From Actinomycetes bacterium (GTDB taxonomy: Bacteria > Actinomycetota > Acidimicrobiia > UBA5794): a stretch of DNA of 6,399 nucleotides. Made by a program: the position numbers and the translations under genes. The notes beneath the pieces were generated by a model that saw nothing but the letters and a program-made list of their open reading frames with translations, was not told the origin of the DNA and did not search any database. Positions 5,603-6,399 of this stretch are shown here, piece by piece (position 1 is the stretch's first letter; the number at the start of each line of letters is the position of its first letter). The stretch spans positions 1 through 6,399 of the forward strand of contig JAUVQC010000080.1 of the NCBI GenBank assembly GCA_030598305.1, written 5' to 3'.

Positions 5603-6399
5603 TCACTTCTGGATGAAGCTGCCGATTGGTATCTCGATGTCCTCGCCTGCCTCTGTCACCACGGACACGTTGAAGGTAACCGTGATGCCCGTTGGGACAT
5701 TGGCGCCCGACAGTGGCTCGCCATCGGGAAGGAGCGTCGTCGAGCCAACCGGATTCCATGGCGGTGGCAGGTGGCCGACGCCGAAATCGCTCTCCGAGCC
5801 GTGATAGGGCGTCACAAGAGCGAGTGGGAACTCGACGCCATCGAACGTCACCACGACGTCCAAGCGTGCAGCCAGTCCGCCTTGGACGTGCCACCGGATC
5901 GATCCATAGCCGTTGGCGATCTCGAGTTCTTCGATGATCACTGCAGCATCGCCGACGCGGATCCGATGGTCAGTGACCACCGTCGGCACCTCCGGTGGCA
6001 GAACGAGTACATCTTCGGAGTGGTCGACCGTACCGGGGAGCGTGGCGACGACGACGGCGTTTTGGGGGTCGAAGACCGGACTCAGTTCAACGGTGGCTCG
6101 CCCGAGAGCCATTCTTGAGGCGTGCTGAGAATGCATCGAGGGCTCGGATCCGACCAATCGAATCGTCCAGCTCGCAACGTCCACCGCGCTGACGGATTCG
6201 GGGGCGCTGCCGGCCTTCACGACGGACGACACGAACAACGTCGTCGAGTCTCCATCCATACGCATCACATCCACTCGCATCGCGACATCATCGGAAACCT
6301 CGGCGTAGCCCGGAGGAAATCCCGTCGCTTCGACAGGTGCGACTTCACGTGGAGGCACCGCTGTCGTCGCACCTTCGATGTCCTCGTCAGGCGCCGTGA
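5603..6399 (-). CDS. Protein of unknown function, beta-rich, possibly exported or membrane-anchored (5' end outside the window)
   Basis: The frame has no stop from 5605 up to the right edge, so at least 264 residues of the C-terminal part are present and the start probably lies beyond the window. A GTG at 6358-6356 is an internal possibility but has no clear Shine-Dalgarno, and the residues above it (TAPDEDIEGATTA) continue the same acidic, Pro/Thr/Ala-rich stretch, which looks like a linker after a signal or membrane segment. Two strand-rich blocks follow: about MRVDVMRMDGDSTTLFVSSVV to VVVATLPG, and DHRIRVGDAAVIIEELEI to TFNVSVVTEAG, with alternating hydrophobic residues as in Ig-like beta sandwiches. 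There is no cysteine, no visible membrane segment and no catalytic motif in the part seen. I do not recognise the family. It resembles the extracytoplasmic part of anti-sigma-factor-like or DUF4352-like proteins only in general style. It converges with the pirin gene, 21 bases apart, without a clear shared terminator. Confidence 0.7.
   Translation of the reverse strand, partial: TAPDEDIEGATTAVPPREVAPVEATGFPPGYAEVSDDVAMRVDVMRMDGDSTTLFVSSVVKAGSAPESVSAVDVASWTIRLVGSEPSMHSQHASRMALGRATVELSPVFDPQNAVVVATLPGTVDHSEDVLVLPPEVPTVVTDHRIRVGDAAVIIEELEIANGYGSIRWHVQGGLAARLDVVVTFDGVEFPLALVTPYHGSESDFGVGHLPPPWNPVGSTTLLPDGEPLSGANVPTGITVTFNVSVVTEAGEDIEIPIGSFIQK

Noticed and set aside
5319..5894. Minus-strand open frame of 191 codons over the pirin end and the gene to its right
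   Set aside because: It is Arg-rich, spans two well-supported genes in other frames and has no family signal.

Overview
The window looks like ordinary chromosome from a G+C-rich actinobacterium, possibly the Acidimicrobiia. The reasons are gene content (a DtxR/IdeR-type metalloregulator, an actinobacterial-style ATP-grasp/LAL_C2 ligase, a HAD-IG 5'-nucleotidase), many GTC/GAC/CTC-type codons, and start codons that sit right behind TANNNT boxes as in leaderless actinobacterial transcripts. The taxonomic call is inference from style, not from a marker gene. I see no tRNA, rRNA, CRISPR array, insertion sequence or phage gene.

Layout, left to right. At the left edge, on the minus strand, are the first 24 codons of a TldD/PmbA-like metalloprotease (TTG start with a good Shine-Dalgarno). 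After a 186-base gap comes a 434-residue ATP-grasp carboxylate-amine ligase, also on the minus strand. Its ATG overlaps head to head, inside one CATG, the ATG of a plus-strand protein with a cysteine-free A-type (IscA-like) domain joined to an Nfu domain carrying CxxC. Downstream of that gene are a strong hairpin and a 48-base-period imperfect direct repeat with its own hairpins. Next is a 487-residue HAD-superfamily purine 5'-nucleotidase on the plus strand. It converges with, and overlaps by 14 bases, a minus-strand DtxR-family regulator. The regulator is divergent from a plus-strand pirin (343 residues), and the 99-base gap between them carries a candidate promoter and an 18-base palindrome. 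The last gene, on the minus strand, is a beta-rich protein of unknown function that is cut by the right edge.

How the genes may work together. The Nfu protein (Fe-S carrier), the DtxR-type regulator and the pirin (an iron-binding cupin in characterised members) give a loose iron theme, but most genes are in single-gene or divergent arrangements, so no operon ties them. The TldD/PmbA-ATP-grasp pair on one strand could be a peptide-bond-making plus peptide-cleaving unit; this is speculative. No clearly novel system is visible. The points most worth checking are the overlapping divergent start codons, the hairpin repeat, the regulator that keeps the primary but not the ancillary metal site, and the palindrome between the regulator and the pirin.
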